A stretch of DNA of 64,000 nt from Sparassis latifolia (taxonomy: Eukaryota; Basidiomycota; Agaricomycetes; Polyporales; Sparassidaceae), in assembly GCA_018466975.1 (NCBI GenBank), contig CM031552.1, positions 248,001-312,000 of the forward strand. The letters run 5' to 3'. The notes under the pieces are model-generated. The model was not told the origin of the DNA and did not search any database. It saw nothing but the letters and a program-made list of their open reading frames with translations. The translations under genes and the position numbers were made by a program. Positions 1 to 11,854 of this stretch are shown here, piece by piece. Position 1 is the first letter of the stretch. Each line of letters starts with the position of its first letter.

Positions 1-523
1 GCGACGCCTCGCGCCTCTCGACTTCCCGTGCGTGTCAGTTGACTCGTCTACTCACATTCGAACCCTCCCAACCGCCCTCTTCGTCTTCGAATTTGATCGA
101 CGTGATATCTTCTCCGATTGTATACTACAGGCGTATTAAACCCCGGATATCGTCGATCTAAATACACGTCGACGGGGATGCCGTTAGCTCTACCCGCATG
201 CGGCCGGAGAGTCGAATGATCCCATAAACATTCCTCGATCGGGTGCAGCTAGGTGGCATGAGTACATCTGAGGACGCCAACCGAGACGCCGAAGCGAAGC
301 CAGAACACCCAACCGGTTCAAGTGACCACCAACCCGCACTCCATCTCACCCACAATACACTTCCATAGCTCCTAATTGTCAATCCGCAGCGTGTTGACGC
401 TGGGGTAAGTGAGACACGGACGCGCCTCCCACGCAGCCCTGAGGCCGGCCAGTAAGCTTGTGTGAGAGAGATCGCAGCAACAAAGTGTGAGCGCGCGCAC
501 CGTCTCATGCGTGACCCACGTCC
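1..523. other. Left edge, no supportable gene
   Basis: This stretch holds the 3' flank of the minus-strand bL19m gene and then mixed sequence up to the window edge. Only short frames without recognisable protein features are present. It may contain the 3' UTR of bL19m and the promoter or end of a neighbour lying outside the window. Confidence 0.4.
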
Positions 524-1048
524 TCACCCGCGCACCCCCGCCGAAATCGCAGTCATTTTCTCCGGAGAGTCGCGCAGGTAGAAGAGCTTCGCCCTGCGCA
601 TGCGCCTGCCCGCCTTCCCCCCGCCCCCGCCCGCGCGCTGCACGATCTTGATGTCCTTCAGGTGCGGCGAGCTCACGAAGAACTGCATCTCCACGCCCGT
701 GCGGTTGATCACGTTCCGGAGCACGAACGACGTGTCGAGCCCGCGCCGCCGCACCTGCATGAGCACGCCCGAGAACGTCGTCGGCGCGTGCGCCAGCGAC
801 ACGGTCAGCACCGACCCGGGCAGGATCCGCAGTGGGTGTCGTTTTGAGAAGTACGTCGTGAAGAGCTTTTGCTTGGCGGGTTCCGGGAGCGTTTGCTGCA
901 GGTAGGGCATCAGCCCTTTCCCGAGCCGGAGCGGTTCTGGCGGCGGTGTCGCGGGTGGTGTGGGGAATTTGGCGACGCTGGAAAAAGGATAGGGTGCGGT
1001 CGCCGTCGACAGCGACCGCGCGCAACGTCGGACAGCTTTCAGCAACAT
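524..1048 (-). CDS. Mitochondrial large-subunit ribosomal protein bL19m
   Basis: Single-exon frame of 174 residues. The first ~20 residues are basic with Ser/Ala (MLLKAVRRCARSLSTATAP), which suits a mitochondrial targeting peptide. From about residue 70 the bL19 core is readable: RILPGSVLTVSLAH, FSGVLMQVRRRGLDTSFVLR, then VEMQFFVSSPHLKDIKIVQR, and a tail with KLFYLRDSP. bL19 sits at the subunit interface of the mitoribosome; the yeast counterpart is Img1, of similar length. The stop follows immediately after GVRG. A GTGAGG donor-like sequence overlaps that point, so a short extra 3' exon is possible. This is the only host gene left of the transposon island. Confidence 0.9.
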   Translation of the reverse strand: MLLKAVRRCARSLSTATAPYPFSSVAKFPTPPATPPPEPLRLGKGLMPYLQQTLPEPAKQKLFTTYFSKRHPLRILPGSVLTVSLAHAPTTFSGVLMQVRRRGLDTSFVLRNVINRTGVEMQFFVSSPHLKDIKIVQRAGGGGGKAGRRMRRAKLFYLRDSPEKMTAISAGVRG

Positions 1049-4000
1049 GCGGGGAAGGGAGACGATGCAGCCAACGCCAAAGTGTCTCAGAGATCACGTG
1101 TTTTGGAATGAGCTAGTAACGCAATCGTGCACGTCTCTGTAAGCACTCCATAGTCAAAGTTCGTTATTGCGGGGTCGAACGAGATCGAATGGGCTCGTTG
1201 CTTAGAGTGGCTTCGACCCTGTGAGAAACTTGGACTATATGAGATCTGGGACAAAGCCAGGCGAACCAGGTCGAGTCTGATCACAGGTTGAAAAGCCAAG
1301 AACACAGCAGAACGAGCCGGATCGAATGACATCGAGCACTTGTACTCGGATCTTGCCCTGCTTAGAATTTCTCTGTTCCCACTCGATTTTCTTTTGTTCT
1401 ATAGAACACACCAAATATATTTAGATTTTACATACAAAGTACGCTATCACTGCAAAACCGAGAAAATCTCGGACCCTGGAGACAGTCTGAAGGCGCCTCC
1501 AAATTGACGTGTCTTGGGATCGGAACAACAAACATCTTTGGCCCCGAGAAAAGCAGGGAGCGGCCACCTTTTCGACGTGTTCGGCCCTGAAGACTGTTAG
1601 GGCTGGTGGTTTCCCAATCAGGAAACATATATTAGTCAGCACATAGGTATGTCGGAGAACATACTGGAATCTCCTAGAATTACTGCGTAGTATAAATATA
1701 TGGCCCCAACCGCATGAGCCCCTCATGCGCTTGTGACCCATGGCCTAACAGCCGAGTGAGTAGTAGTAATCAACCTCACAATAAAGACAGCTTCATATTC
1801 AGAGTACGAAGACGTTGATAACTAGTTGTATTCGGGGTAGGAGATGTTTCAGCCCCCCCGTCTTCAGCATGTGAAGACTCCTACAATACACTCCGAAGAT
1901 TCATACAAGATTCTATCTATTTGGACTGTTCCATGGCAAAATGTCGCATAAAATGGGAATTATATTTGATAATATATTATGTATATACACCACCAGCATG
2001 TCCGACCTGCCCTATACCACTCGTACGCTAAGTACTAGAAGATCTCCCGCACCTTGTTGTCCGCGCTCTGCACCAGGATTTTCACGCAGTGAAATTGATG
2101 GTTCTGCAAGAATGATAGGAGAATGAGAGGCTAGAGCATTAACATATGAAGCACAGTACTTATCTCGATGCTTGCACGTAAACCGTAAGGCTGGGAACTG
2201 GGAGTCCAGTACTTCTGCTGCAAGGTATTAGTGTGTCAATAGGTAGAAACACGATGAGTGCAGGAGGGGCAGCTACGCACTGAGCGAGTACACGGTGTCA
2301 TCCCTGGATGCGATGAGGGTGCTGATACAGCACTCCGCAACAGCGTCGCACTCAAGCTCGTGGGGAAGGGCAGGAGGGCTGAGGAAGGTGATGGTTCTGG
2401 TGCAAGATGTGCCAAAGGACTTGAGTGAGGGGATGCCTTTATAAACCCTTTGCCCCTGTCTACGCATCCTCGGGTCCGAGTATTCTGCACATCTTGAGAG
2501 GGAGAAGACAAGAGAAATAGCACAATTTTTGAGTGAAAGATGTTTGCAACGTATGAACAACAGCATCTTCGGAAAGTTGAAGATGTGGTATAAATTGGAG
2601 TGGGAAGATGTCGCAAACAAGACATCTTCGAAGCAAGAGATAGCATGGACCAACAGTGTATTCAAGGAATCTTGGGAGTGCCGGAAATACAGGATGTTCG
2701 ACATCTTTGGTCTCCCGTAACATGCCGTCAAATCCGAAGATGTGAGAGATAAGGTAAAACTGACACGTCTTGGACTCTGATGATTTTGTGGGTTTTGCAG
2801 TGTATGTCACTACATGAAGAGCCGCAGAATGCATGACATCAGTCTGTTACCTGCAGAACATGCTCAATGCGCATGGCCTCGCATCACCGGAGGATTGTGT
2901 TTCAGCCTAAGAAGAAAGTGAGATGGTTAGCAGACACATGTGAATGTTATGTAAAATTACACTACAGATATGCTCAGAACCTTGGGATGAAGGCATCTAA
3001 GTCCCAACCTGCGTACAACGAAATGCAGGTTAGCACCGCCCGCTGGCAAACGACATGTCACATAACATACTGCGATGATCCCTAAGGTACCAGTGATGGC
3101 GATCCAAGTAAGCATGATGCGAGAATGTAGTCCGGGGTATCGGGGTGAGCTAGAGTGCTGCGGCAGAAGCACAGCTGGCAGTGACGGGCTGAGGGAAGGA
3201 GATGAGAGACAGGAGACGGTGAGAGGGGGAAGTATAAGTTGGGGGGCACGTCGTACGAACCTTATATATGGGAAGTACTGTCTGTCAAATGCTTGTGTCA
3301 GCAAAACCTCGGCATCACAATTCTTAGTTGGATAAAGGGCAATGCAGAAACAAATTTTCTCGATCTCATGAGATGTCATTGGAGTCCCCAGTGACAAATT
3401 TGGCGAGTGTACACTTTTGAACACACCAGTACAAAGAATTGCATCAAGCAGCTGACATTGCAAAAAATTTGTGTTGAGGAATTGACATGGTCCTAAAATT
3501 TCTGTCCAGCAGATAGCCGAAAGTGCAGTCTACTAAGCACTTCTCACCCCACAAGATTTGACAGCCTCCATTCTCATTTGATAGTCCATTACATAAGGTG
3601 AACTTCTTTGTACCAGTGTGTTCTTGCTCGACCTCGCAATACAGGACTTTGACTGGGACTCCATCTCCGTGCTGCCTGGAGTATTTCGATTACGGTGCTC
3701 TGATGTCATAACCAACAGTGAACTGAAGCACGGATACCTGCGTGGTGCACCCACCTTCTCCACCTTCTAGATTATGTCAGCTGTGCTCATATGCCTCATG
3801 CAGCAGTATAATTTCACTCCTCTCTGGTTTGTTGAGAAGGCAAATATGGATTCCTTGGCTTCTTCTCACCCATCTGAGGGAAGGTGTTAGACCAGTCCTC
3901 AAAGTGTGTTCCCCAACCCTCATCTATTTTCAATGGGTGACATGGTTTACCCATATGTCTCAGTGACTGTTTTAGGACTCAGAAGTAGAGTCTTACTCCG

Positions 4001-4288
4001 CACTGTCACTTGTGTCACTGGGTCTGGATTGGACAGCTGGTACAGTGGTCATTGACTTGGGACCTGTGCAATACATGTTGTAGTAGTCAGCTTTCAAATG
4101 AAGGCAGTCTGCAGAGCTGTGTCTGCAGCTGATGCCGAGGTAACAATAGGGATATTCCCTGGAGGTGGCTGTACTCTCCATTGCAACTTAAAGGCAGTGA
4201 CAATGAGTAGAGATCTGGTTAATGTGGAGGAGTATGCAACATCCAACTCCTGTGACATGTCGTGATGCCTTGCGAACTCGCGCATGGT
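1049..4288. other. Gene-poor stretch at the left border of the transposon island
   Basis: No frame here has recognisable domains, splice-linked continuity or conserved motifs. Frames of 60-170 codons occur on both strands but look accidental. Around 1500-2760 the motif acatctt/aagatgt recurs, suggesting decayed repeats. A minus-strand frame near 3993-4303 is rich in Cys and His but cannot be tied to a family. No promoter or RNA gene was recognised. Confidence 0.4.
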
Positions 4289-5308
4289 GTGGCTGTGTGA
4301 CAAAGATGATCAGCACTCAATTCTTACTGGCTAGATTTCCTTTCTGGTCCCCTCACCAAAAGGCACCTCATTTTACTTTGCCACCCGCTTCTCATTATTG
4401 TGCCATGTTCTTTGACATTCATGCAGCTTCAATAGCTGTAGTATAAAAGGCCCCAACTTGTAGCATAGAGGGCAGCATTTTTCATTCAATTGACCAGTCT
4501 TCAAACCTGTGATATTGTGGAACACTTCGTGTGACTCCACCTTCTTCCAAAACTATGTGATGATAGCTACTCCTTTCAGAAGAAGGTGGAGTCACACGAA
4601 GTGTTCTGCAATGTCACAGGTTTGAAGACTGGTCAATTGAACAAAAATGCTGCCCTCTATGCTAGCGAGGGCTTTTATACTACAGCTATCAAAGCTAGGC
4701 AGGGACACAGGTCTATCTTTGTAGTAAAAGGCCCAACCCTAACTATACATACAGGTACATGGACCTGCATATAGTACAGGTCTATGAGAGTTACAGGTTT
4801 ATGAAAGATGATCCTGTACTATGACCTGTACTATTATTATGTATGTACCTATGCATAGTTTACTGCACATTCTAGACACATCTTCAAGTAAAGTAATACT
4901 TAAGAGCAAAGTTTAACATGCAAAGTTTAAGTAAGTAGCTTTCTTACAGAATATATACAGTTAGCATTTGTGCTTCAATTTATTTAGTTTAATTTGAGTC
5001 TCACCCATATGTTTATAAAAACTCTGCAGGTTTATATAGTCAGACCTCATGTACCTGTATTATGTGTACGGGTTTCACAGGTCCAACAAACTCTATAACC
5101 TTTATTATAACTATACTTGGACCTTCCTATAGTTTACTTTACTACACTACTATGTCCCTGCCTAATTGAAGCCATACAAATAAATGTTAAAGAACATGGC
5201 ACAATAATGAGAAGAGGATGGTGAAGTAAAACAGAGTGCCTTTCAGTGAGATGACTGGAAAGGAAATGTAGCCAGTAAGAATTGAGCACTGGTCATCTTC
5301 ATCACATA
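4289..5308. repeat. Imperfect inverted repeat (fold-back), arms split by a MITE
   Basis: The left arm (about 4289-4550) is matched in reverse by 4579-4687 and then by 5165-5308. Shared landmarks include the reverse pair gtgactccaccttctt/aagaaggtggagtcac around 4531-4596, and aagaacatggcacaataatg at 5189 with its reverse near 4400. The loop is only about 30 bp (4549-4578). The right arm is interrupted by the element at 4696-5164. When the insert is removed, the two arms align along their full length with scattered mismatches. The structure carries no evident gene and may itself be a fold-back transposon. Confidence 0.85.
4696..5164. mobile_element. hAT-like MITE inserted in the fold-back arm
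   Basis: A 469-bp element with terminal inverted repeats TAGGCAGGGACA...TGTCCCTGCCTA. It is flanked by 8-bp near-duplicates ATCAAAGC (4688-4695) and ATTGAAGC (5165-5172). The opposite arm of the surrounding inverted repeat lacks the insert, which gives the empty-site structure directly. Eight-bp duplications and short TIRs are typical of hAT elements. There is no coding capacity, so it is non-autonomous. The two mismatches in the duplication suggest age. Superfamily assignment is inference. Confidence 0.7.
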
Positions 5309-5342
5309 CCCTCTCCAGGTCAACGCTTGCATTGAGCTACTC

Positions 5343-5696
5343 TCACATTGAATCATCGGAATCCTGCTCCCTGTCCTTCTCTTTTGCCTTTCCCTTCTCC
5401 TTCTTATCCTCACCCACCTTCTTCAGCCCCTTCTCTCTGGCAGTCTCACGTGTGCACACAGAGGCAGTGGCATTCTTCACAGCAGACCTTTTCTTGTGGC
5501 TAGTGATAAAGTCCTTCGACTTCTTGGTAAAGTGGATATGTGGACCTGAATCAGAAGGCCCAATGATGACAGATGCAGTCGAAGTGGTAGAGGCAATGAG
5601 GGCAATGGTGCTGAACAGGTGCAGTGATACACTTTCTGCACCTCCTGGCCTCTGAAAATGCATTTTCCATTGATCCTTCAGATCTCTCCACTCCAT
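5343..5696 (-). CDS. Hypothetical Lys/Ser-rich frame, unknown
   Basis: A 117-codon frame just outside the fold-back. The C-terminal half is strongly charged (KKVGEDKKEKGKAKEKDREQDSDDSM), and a short region near residue 30 is Ser/Thr-rich. It could be a fragment of a transposon-encoded or host protein, or chance. No domain, start context or splice evidence supports a function. Confidence 0.2.
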   Translation of the reverse strand: MEWRDLKDQWKMHFQRPGGAESVSLHLFSTIALIASTTSTASVIIGPSDSGPHIHFTKKSKDFITSHKKRSAVKNATASVCTRETAREKGLKKVGEDKKEKGKAKEKDREQDSDDSM

Positions 5697-5867
5697 GCCT
5701 TAGTCTTCAAGATGCGTCCAAAGCTTTCACTACATTATCTGAACTTTTGCGACTTTGTGTGACTTTTCTCGAGCATTCAACATTCTTCTGTCACTTATAA
5801 CCACTCTTGCATCTCTTACTCTGTTGAATACTACATATCTGTTGTCCTCGGGTCTCATCTGATGCAC

Positions 5868-7085
5868 TGTCATGCACTAAAAGTGTTTGGCTTGTAAACA
5901 TGTAACCACCAGTGTAGTGCTCGACAAAGAAGTCATGTGATCAAGATGAAATCCAAGAATGTTGGCCAAGTGCGTCACCTGATGCTCACATTATGCTATT
6001 GGATGGAAAAAAAGTGCTCTCTATTTCTCTCTGCTCACTTTATGCTATTGGACATGGAGGTTCTAAGACTTTTATCTTCCCTATTTCTCCCTGCTCATTT
6101 TATGCTATTGGACACGAAGGTCCCAAGGCATTTTTCCTTCCTACTTTCTTCTTTGATCACGTGATGCTCTTATTTTGCTATTAGCCAATTTGCCATATAA
6201 CACTATTACATAATGGTCACACAAAGTAACATCCGAGGGGTATAAAAGGACCCTCAAGGCCCCCCGACCCACAGTCTTCTCTCACCACTTATAGCCCCTA
6301 TAAGTGAAGAGTTCTCCCTTCACTTGTAGCTTATCCTACAAGTGTATAAACTAAAAGAATAGGAGTTTTTGTTCCACTCCTGCCTGTGACTTGTTACTCA
6401 CAATCAAAAGGATGTCGAAGCAGTCAGTTCAGCTGCAGGCAGTGAGTTATTCTGATACAACTACTGCACTCTTGTTTAGTTTCTTTTGGGGTTCTAGCAC
6501 ACAGTTGCTAGATACTCAAACAGTTCTCAGAAAGTTATCAGAAAGCATATAAGAAAATTATCGGCCAGGCACATTTATAGGACACGCATACTTGGTAAGT
6601 CCTGCACATGGTTGTAGGCACCTTGATAGGAAGACAGAAGACTCAATAAGCTCTGCACACAGTTGTAGGCACCTGGATAGGAAAACAGAAGACTCGGTAA
6701 GTCCTGCACATGGTTATAGGCACCTGGATAGGAAGATGATGAAGGCTCGGAAAGCCCTGCATCAGTTGTAGGCCTCATATAAGAAAACTCATTAAGCCCT
6801 GCACTGGTTGTAGGCATTGTATCAGAAGACAGAATGTAAGCCCTTGCACACAGTTGCTAGGCATCTTCCCCTACACTCCCCCATCTGTATTGTGCAGACT
6901 ACCCACCCGACTTTAGACAACAAGATACACATATAGCTTAGGCATCCTCAACCCACTATCATAAATTTGATATCAACAAACAACTGTGATAGTCTGATAT
7001 ACTTTTCATTTTGCCATGCTCAGTGAACCACAGCGAAGTACCAAAAGCTCCTCTGGCCAAGGCCCATGCATACCATGAGTCGACA
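5868..7085 (+). repeat. Solo LTR of the gag-protease retroelement family
   Basis: This 1218-bp block is a diverged copy of the LTR at 28830-30019 and, inverted, at 36219-37407. It begins TGTCA and ends TCGACA, so the ends are TG...CA. The homology stops exactly at the same TCGACA in all three copies, which defines the LTR end. A TATAAAAG box lies at 6241-6248, upstream of a CT-rich start region. Two tandem-repeat tracts occur: ~60-bp units containing tttatgctattggaca (about 5990-6120) and ~42-bp-type units around gttgtaggc (about 6590-6850). No internal retroelement sequence follows, so it is probably a recombination remnant. No clear 5-bp target duplication is visible. Confidence 0.8.
6241..6248 (+). 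promoter_or_regulatory. TATA box of the solo LTR
   Basis: TATAAAAG preceded by a GC-rich GAGGGG context. The same box is present at 29215-29222 and, on the other strand, at 37015-37022, always at the same place in the LTR. It probably marks the U3/R boundary promoter. Confidence 0.6.
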
Positions 7086-9102
7086 GTGCCCTGCTCAATT
7101 CTCATTTAATTCTGTACACTCCTAATGTTGCACTGCCTCTCTGGATGTTGTGCCAACTTCCTGGTTTGTTGTGCCAATTTGTCAGTGTCGCTCAGTAGTT
7201 ACACCCCCTCATTTTGCAAATCTGATACCCTTTATCATTCAACCTTCCCCTTCAAGACCCCTACCTTCATGCTGGACCGGAGATGCTATTTGAATGTTCC
7301 ATGTGGTTCAGGACAAGTAGCATATGTTTTCTTTCTCTTTCCCCCTACTTTATCGTTCATCTCCATCTCTAACATATGCATCATTGTCAGTTATAAAGAA
7401 TAATCTTTAGTGCTTATAAGTTACAATTAAGGCTGAGATCTGGGTTTAATAAGCAGGTCATGTGGATAATCCAAACATGAGGATTATCCCTTTGAAGTAT
7501 TCTAACACTGGACTTCAGACCTGAATTCGCTGGCAGAAAACCGGTCAAATAGTTTAGATATCCTGGCAGTGTTCGCTAAATTCTCCGGCCTGTCAGTACT
7601 TAGCCAAATATGAGTCGGTTTTCCAGAGCGTGACTAAACATGTGGACGTGTACATACATATGTACATGTCCACATATACGCATCGCCCTGCGTCGCTTAC
7701 ACTTAGCGCTCTCATTGTTTCTCCACCGTCACTGTAACCTGTGTCCGCTGCACTTGCCTTGGCTCTTTCCCGCATGTCACCTTGGACTATCTATGCTGTC
7801 TTGTTGTCAGGCTTAGGATTTCAGTTCCATCGAAGACCGCAGGCCATCGAGGAGCAAAGCCACATGAGCAGCAATACAGAAGGTGCCTACATCGGCACTG
7901 CAGCCAGGATCCATAGCCTATCCTAACATGTAACACCCATTCTTCAGTCTGCACGGATGATCCGAAACCATCTCAGGCGTGACCAGAAACAATTACTATG
8001 CATATATTGATGCATTCAGTGTGAGTTCCTTTCATAGACTATGCACACCCTTGACCAGTATGTACTCAGAAGTCAACATGACTCCATTGTTTCTCTCTCT
8101 GACAAGACAGGTCACGAACTCCGCGGGCTCGAAAAGATGGGTTGTGCCAGGTGCCCCTTGTATGGTGGAGTGACATACGCATCACTCAGCACTAACTCAC
8201 CTACTGGGTAACTGATGACATCTAGTGCTCAGCCTCCCTACCGGCTATAGCCTGTTATGGCATTCTCGCGCGATGCTACAACATGCTATGGCATTGTCGC
8301 GTGATGCTACAAGATGCGGGTGGGTCGGCTCGTGGGGCAGCTAAACCTATGCAATGCAATTTGCACCGAAAAGCCTCTCACCCTCAGGTAGGTGTACAAG
8401 ATGAGTGCGTGCATGCGCAGTGCCCACGAGTTTCTTCTCAGCTAATGAGTGGATGATGACTGGTGCGGGAGCTACAAGGTGCATTCTGGAATGTGCGCCC
8501 ATACGAGCACTCGCTAATGAAATCTGCCATGAGCAGTCTTGTGAGCAAAGCTTCTGGATAGAGCAAGAGTAGACGGCTCCCGGCTGCATTGGCAGAAGGC
8601 AACCAAAGGGAGCTTCAACAGGGCATCACTGTCACATACCCGGCTTCAAGGTCTCATTCAGGATTTGGGTACTAGAGTTCACGCACCACCACCTCGAGGA
8701 GCTGGAAGTTCTACAATGGCAATTTATGCTAGTAGATTTCATCGTGTGGGGCATGGTATTGTTCTGGATCATGGCAAGGAGCTACTCAATGGTGAGTACT
8801 CACTTCACTGTCGACATTCTCAATTGCTGTATTTATTTTGACCATCTCCTGTTGCCGTCCAGTGCACTCACATGGACAACCTAGTTGTCAGCTGTAACGA
8901 CAGCAGATTGGCTTGTTCTCATGTAGTTCTCATGTACAAGCACCAGTGAGGATTGTGGATCCTCACGTGGAGTAGACACATTTACAAGGACTTATGGCAA
9001 CTTGGCGATAGGACTTGGGCACAACACCTTGTAGGCACTCGAGTATCTGATGGCAGTACTTGTATTTCTGTGTGTAGTATGGAGAATATAAGAATTTTTG
9101 CA
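7086..9102. other. Non-coding or decayed repeat stretch
   Basis: No recognisable gene. Landmarks are a repeat fragment at 7398-7476 and a short tandem duplication around 8245-8315 (gctatggcattgtcgcg-type units). A minus-strand 80-codon frame at 8347-8589 has no family features. The rest is unassigned sequence between the solo LTR and the long-TIR element. Confidence 0.4.
7398..7476 (+). repeat. Dispersed repeat fragment shared with 11985-12060
   Basis: Contains gtgcttataagttacaatta and aataagcaggtcatgtggat, matching the reverse complement of 11985-12060, where the same sequence follows a tRNA-like head. It is probably the tail of a SINE-like repeat of that family. Confidence 0.6.
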
Positions 9103-9109
9103 AAAATGA

Positions 9110-10576
9110 CACTTCAGAGTACCCTTTATCCCTAGCTCTTAGCAACAAGATCTTCTATAGTATGTCATAGCTAAGAGCTTCTTAAGTGTCAGACTGACCA
9201 TGGTACCTATTATGTCCCAGGGCATTCTGTGACATTGCCCAGGGCATAGATAGGGTAGTGGCTGGGCATATGGGATGATTATTATGTGGGATATTCTACT
9301 AGGCTAGGACATTAATTGTTTATCCCAGTATTACTGGTTGTCCCACGGTGTTAGGGGTACATAAGAATGTCCTACTGTTAGCAGAAGATGTATTTTTAAG
9401 CTGTTGTATATTTATTGTTTCATATTTTCATCTACTGCCATACTGTATAAACCTTAATTACATAGTACAATAAACCAGTGCTTTACTGATACTTCAAATG
9501 AGATGGGAGATCCACAAATAGTGGGATATCCCATACTAAGTTTTATATTCACCTGCAGTGTTATAATACTAATTACTATTAGTGGTATGTATAACATGTT
9601 CATTAGATCAAATAACAACTATAACAGGCCAAACAACAGTTCTTATTCTCGTGTTTCAAAAGTAATTGTATCTTTTCTGATGCAATGTTCAAATTGACAT
9701 GAGGTCACCTTTAGTATATTGCATCCAACCTGAATATTCTATAACTTTCATTAATAACCAGAAGAAACACAGTAACTCAGTCTACTTATACACTAGCAAA
9801 TAAGAGACACCTTAGTTAAGTCTGCTACTATAGAATGTACCTGAATAAAGCAAGGAAGACATTTGACCTAAGATTGCAGTAAGGTTGCATTCACAAACAC
9901 ATACTCAATGACTTCTTATACTCTGGGACATTATGCTATAAGATGGGATATCTCATTTAAGAACCTGTTACTCTCCAATCTTAATAATACAATGACTAGT
10001 ATAGGTCTTTAGGTAATTATAGTAGTCTAACAGATATATTCAGACAAATAATAGCCTGAATAGCTGTCAGCATACAAATAAATCACATTTTAGGATGTCC
10101 TTAAAATGGGATGTCCTTAAAATGAGATGTCCTTAAAATGGGATGTCCTTAAAATGGAATATCCTTAAAATGAAATGTCTCATTTTTATATAAAGTGTTA
10201 ATAAAGCACTGATTTACTGTACTATGTAATTACAGTTTATATAGTATGGCAGTAAATGAAAAGATGAAACAACAAATATACAATAGCCAAAAATACATTT
10301 TCTGCTAACAGTGAGACATCCTTATGTACCCCTGACACCATGGGACAACCAGTAATACTGGGATAAACAATTAATGTCCTAGCCTAGTAGGATATCCCAC
10401 ATAATAATCATCCCATATGCCCAGCCACTACCCTATCTATGCCCTGGGCAATGTCACAGAATGCCCTGGGACATAATAGGTACCATGGTCAGTCTGACAC
10501 TTAGAAAGCTCTTAGCTATGACATACTATAGAAGATCTTATTGCTAAGAGCTAGGGATAAAGGGTACCCTGAAGTG
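9110..10576. mobile_element. Long-TIR non-autonomous DNA transposon, copy 1
   Basis: A 1467-bp element with inverted termini of about 390 bp each. It starts CACTTCAGAGTACCC and ends GGGTACCCTGAAGTG. It is flanked by a perfect 7-bp duplication AAAATGA (9103-9109 and 10577-10583). The ~680-bp centre has no open gene and includes about five tandem 16-bp units (ggatgtccttaaaatg, about 10097-10180). A second copy sits at 25044-26444 with its own 7-bp duplication, so the ends are well defined. No transposase is present, so it must move in trans if at all. Confidence 0.9.
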
Positions 10577-10823
10577 AAAATGAATGTGAGCGGTATGCGG
10601 GCAAAAGTGCGCTCAGTAAAGTGCCCGGAAAGTGCCCGATTACTGCTCGGAAAAGCAATAAAATCTGGCAGTATTCATCAGATTTCCAGATAGGATACTG
10701 CCACAATACTTGCCGGATATCTCAGGTATTCGGGCAATATCCGGGCAGTAAATTTCCTTTGATGTCCAGTGTAAGCTAATCTGAAGATAATCCAAAGGGA
10801 TAATCCAAAGGATAATGCTAAAA
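10577..10823. other. Unassigned spacer
   Basis: AT/GC-mixed sequence with repeated cgggca/gcccg words and clusters of aaggataatcc. No gene is seen. It lies between the long-TIR element and the next fold-back. Confidence 0.3.
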
Positions 10824-10865
10824 ATTATCCAAAGGATTATCCAAAGCCAAAATCAATTTAAGAAC

Positions 10866-10956
10866 TTGCACCCAGCCAGGATTAAACTCTCAACCTCAGG
10901 TGAAAGTCACATGACCAAGAAACTCCAGACACTTTAACCACTACTCCACATAACCT
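10866..10956 (-). repeat. tRNA-derived (SINE-like) head, left arm
   Basis: Reverse copy of 11855-11945. Read on the minus strand it has an A-box-like AGTAGTGGTTAAAGTG and, about 50 bp on, a B-box-like GAGTTTAATCC followed by ggctgggtgcaag. It does not fold into a proper tRNA and is best read as a pol III-derived repeat rather than a tRNA gene. Confidence 0.5.
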
Positions 10957-11067
10957 TAACAGTTTACACTCATGCATAATATATATAGTAAATTTTGCTG
11001 AAAGGACTTAGACAAATTCTGCTCATCACAAAAGTGGTGACTGAGTTAAACATAAGACAAAGGATGT

Positions 11068-11734
11068 CACTTTGGGGTACCCTTTAGATCTAGCTCTTAG
11101 CTTCAACATAACTTGTAGTGTATTGTAGCTAAGGGCTTCTCAGATGACTGACTGACCATAGTACTAACACATGTCCCAGGGCATTATATGTAATTATCCA
11201 GAACATAGATAGGATATAGACTGGTTCATCTTATAGTACTAGTGTATTCACTAGTTGTTCTATAATGTCAGGGGTATATAAGATGTCCCACTATTTACTT
11301 TAGAGCACTTTTTATCTCTAGCTCTTAGCAACAAAATCTTTTATAGTATGTCATTGCTAAGTCTCTCTTAAGTGCCAGTATAATTATAGTACCAATATAT
11401 GTCTCAGAGCATTGAAAGATTGCTCAGGCTATAGATAGGATGTAAGCTGAGCATATGAGATAAATCTTGTGGGGGATATTCTACTAAGCTAGAATATTGA
11501 TACTCTGAAGTAAATACATCTTATATACCCCTGACATTATAAAACAACTAGTGAATACACTAGTACTATAAGATGAACCAGCCTATATCCTATCTATATT
11601 CTGGATAATTACATATAATGCCCTGGGACATGTGTTAGTACTATGGTCAGTCAGTCATCTGAGAAGCCCTTAGCTACAATACACTACAAGTTATGTTGAA
11701 GCTAAGAGCTAGGTCTGAAGGGTACCCCAAAGTG
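11068..11734. mobile_element. Diverged relative of the long-TIR element, nested in a fold-back
   Basis: A 667-bp element starting CACTTTGGGGTACCC and ending GGGTACCCCAAAGTG, with inverted arms of about 230 bp. Its termini resemble the 9110/25044 family (CACTTCAG-GTACCC, then agctcttagc). Inside, around 11298-11515, lies another diverged copy of that family's left arm (atctctagctcttagcaaca). No intact target duplication was found. Confidence 0.65.
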
Positions 11735-11854
11735 CACTAGAAACATCCTTTGTCTTATGTCTAGCTCAGTCACCACTTTTGTGATGAGCAGAATTTGTCT
11801 AAGTCCTTTCAGCAAAATTTACTATATATATTATGCATGAGTGTAAACTGTTAA

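Noticed and set aside
372..1097. Long alternative frame overlapping bL19m on the same strand
   Set aside because: Ala/Arg-rich composition typical of a shifted fr​ame in GC-rich coding sequence; the bL19 motifs are in the other frame.
10097..10180. Regular 16-bp units as a possible CRISPR array
   Set aside because: The units are directly tandem without spacers, in a eukaryotic transposon.
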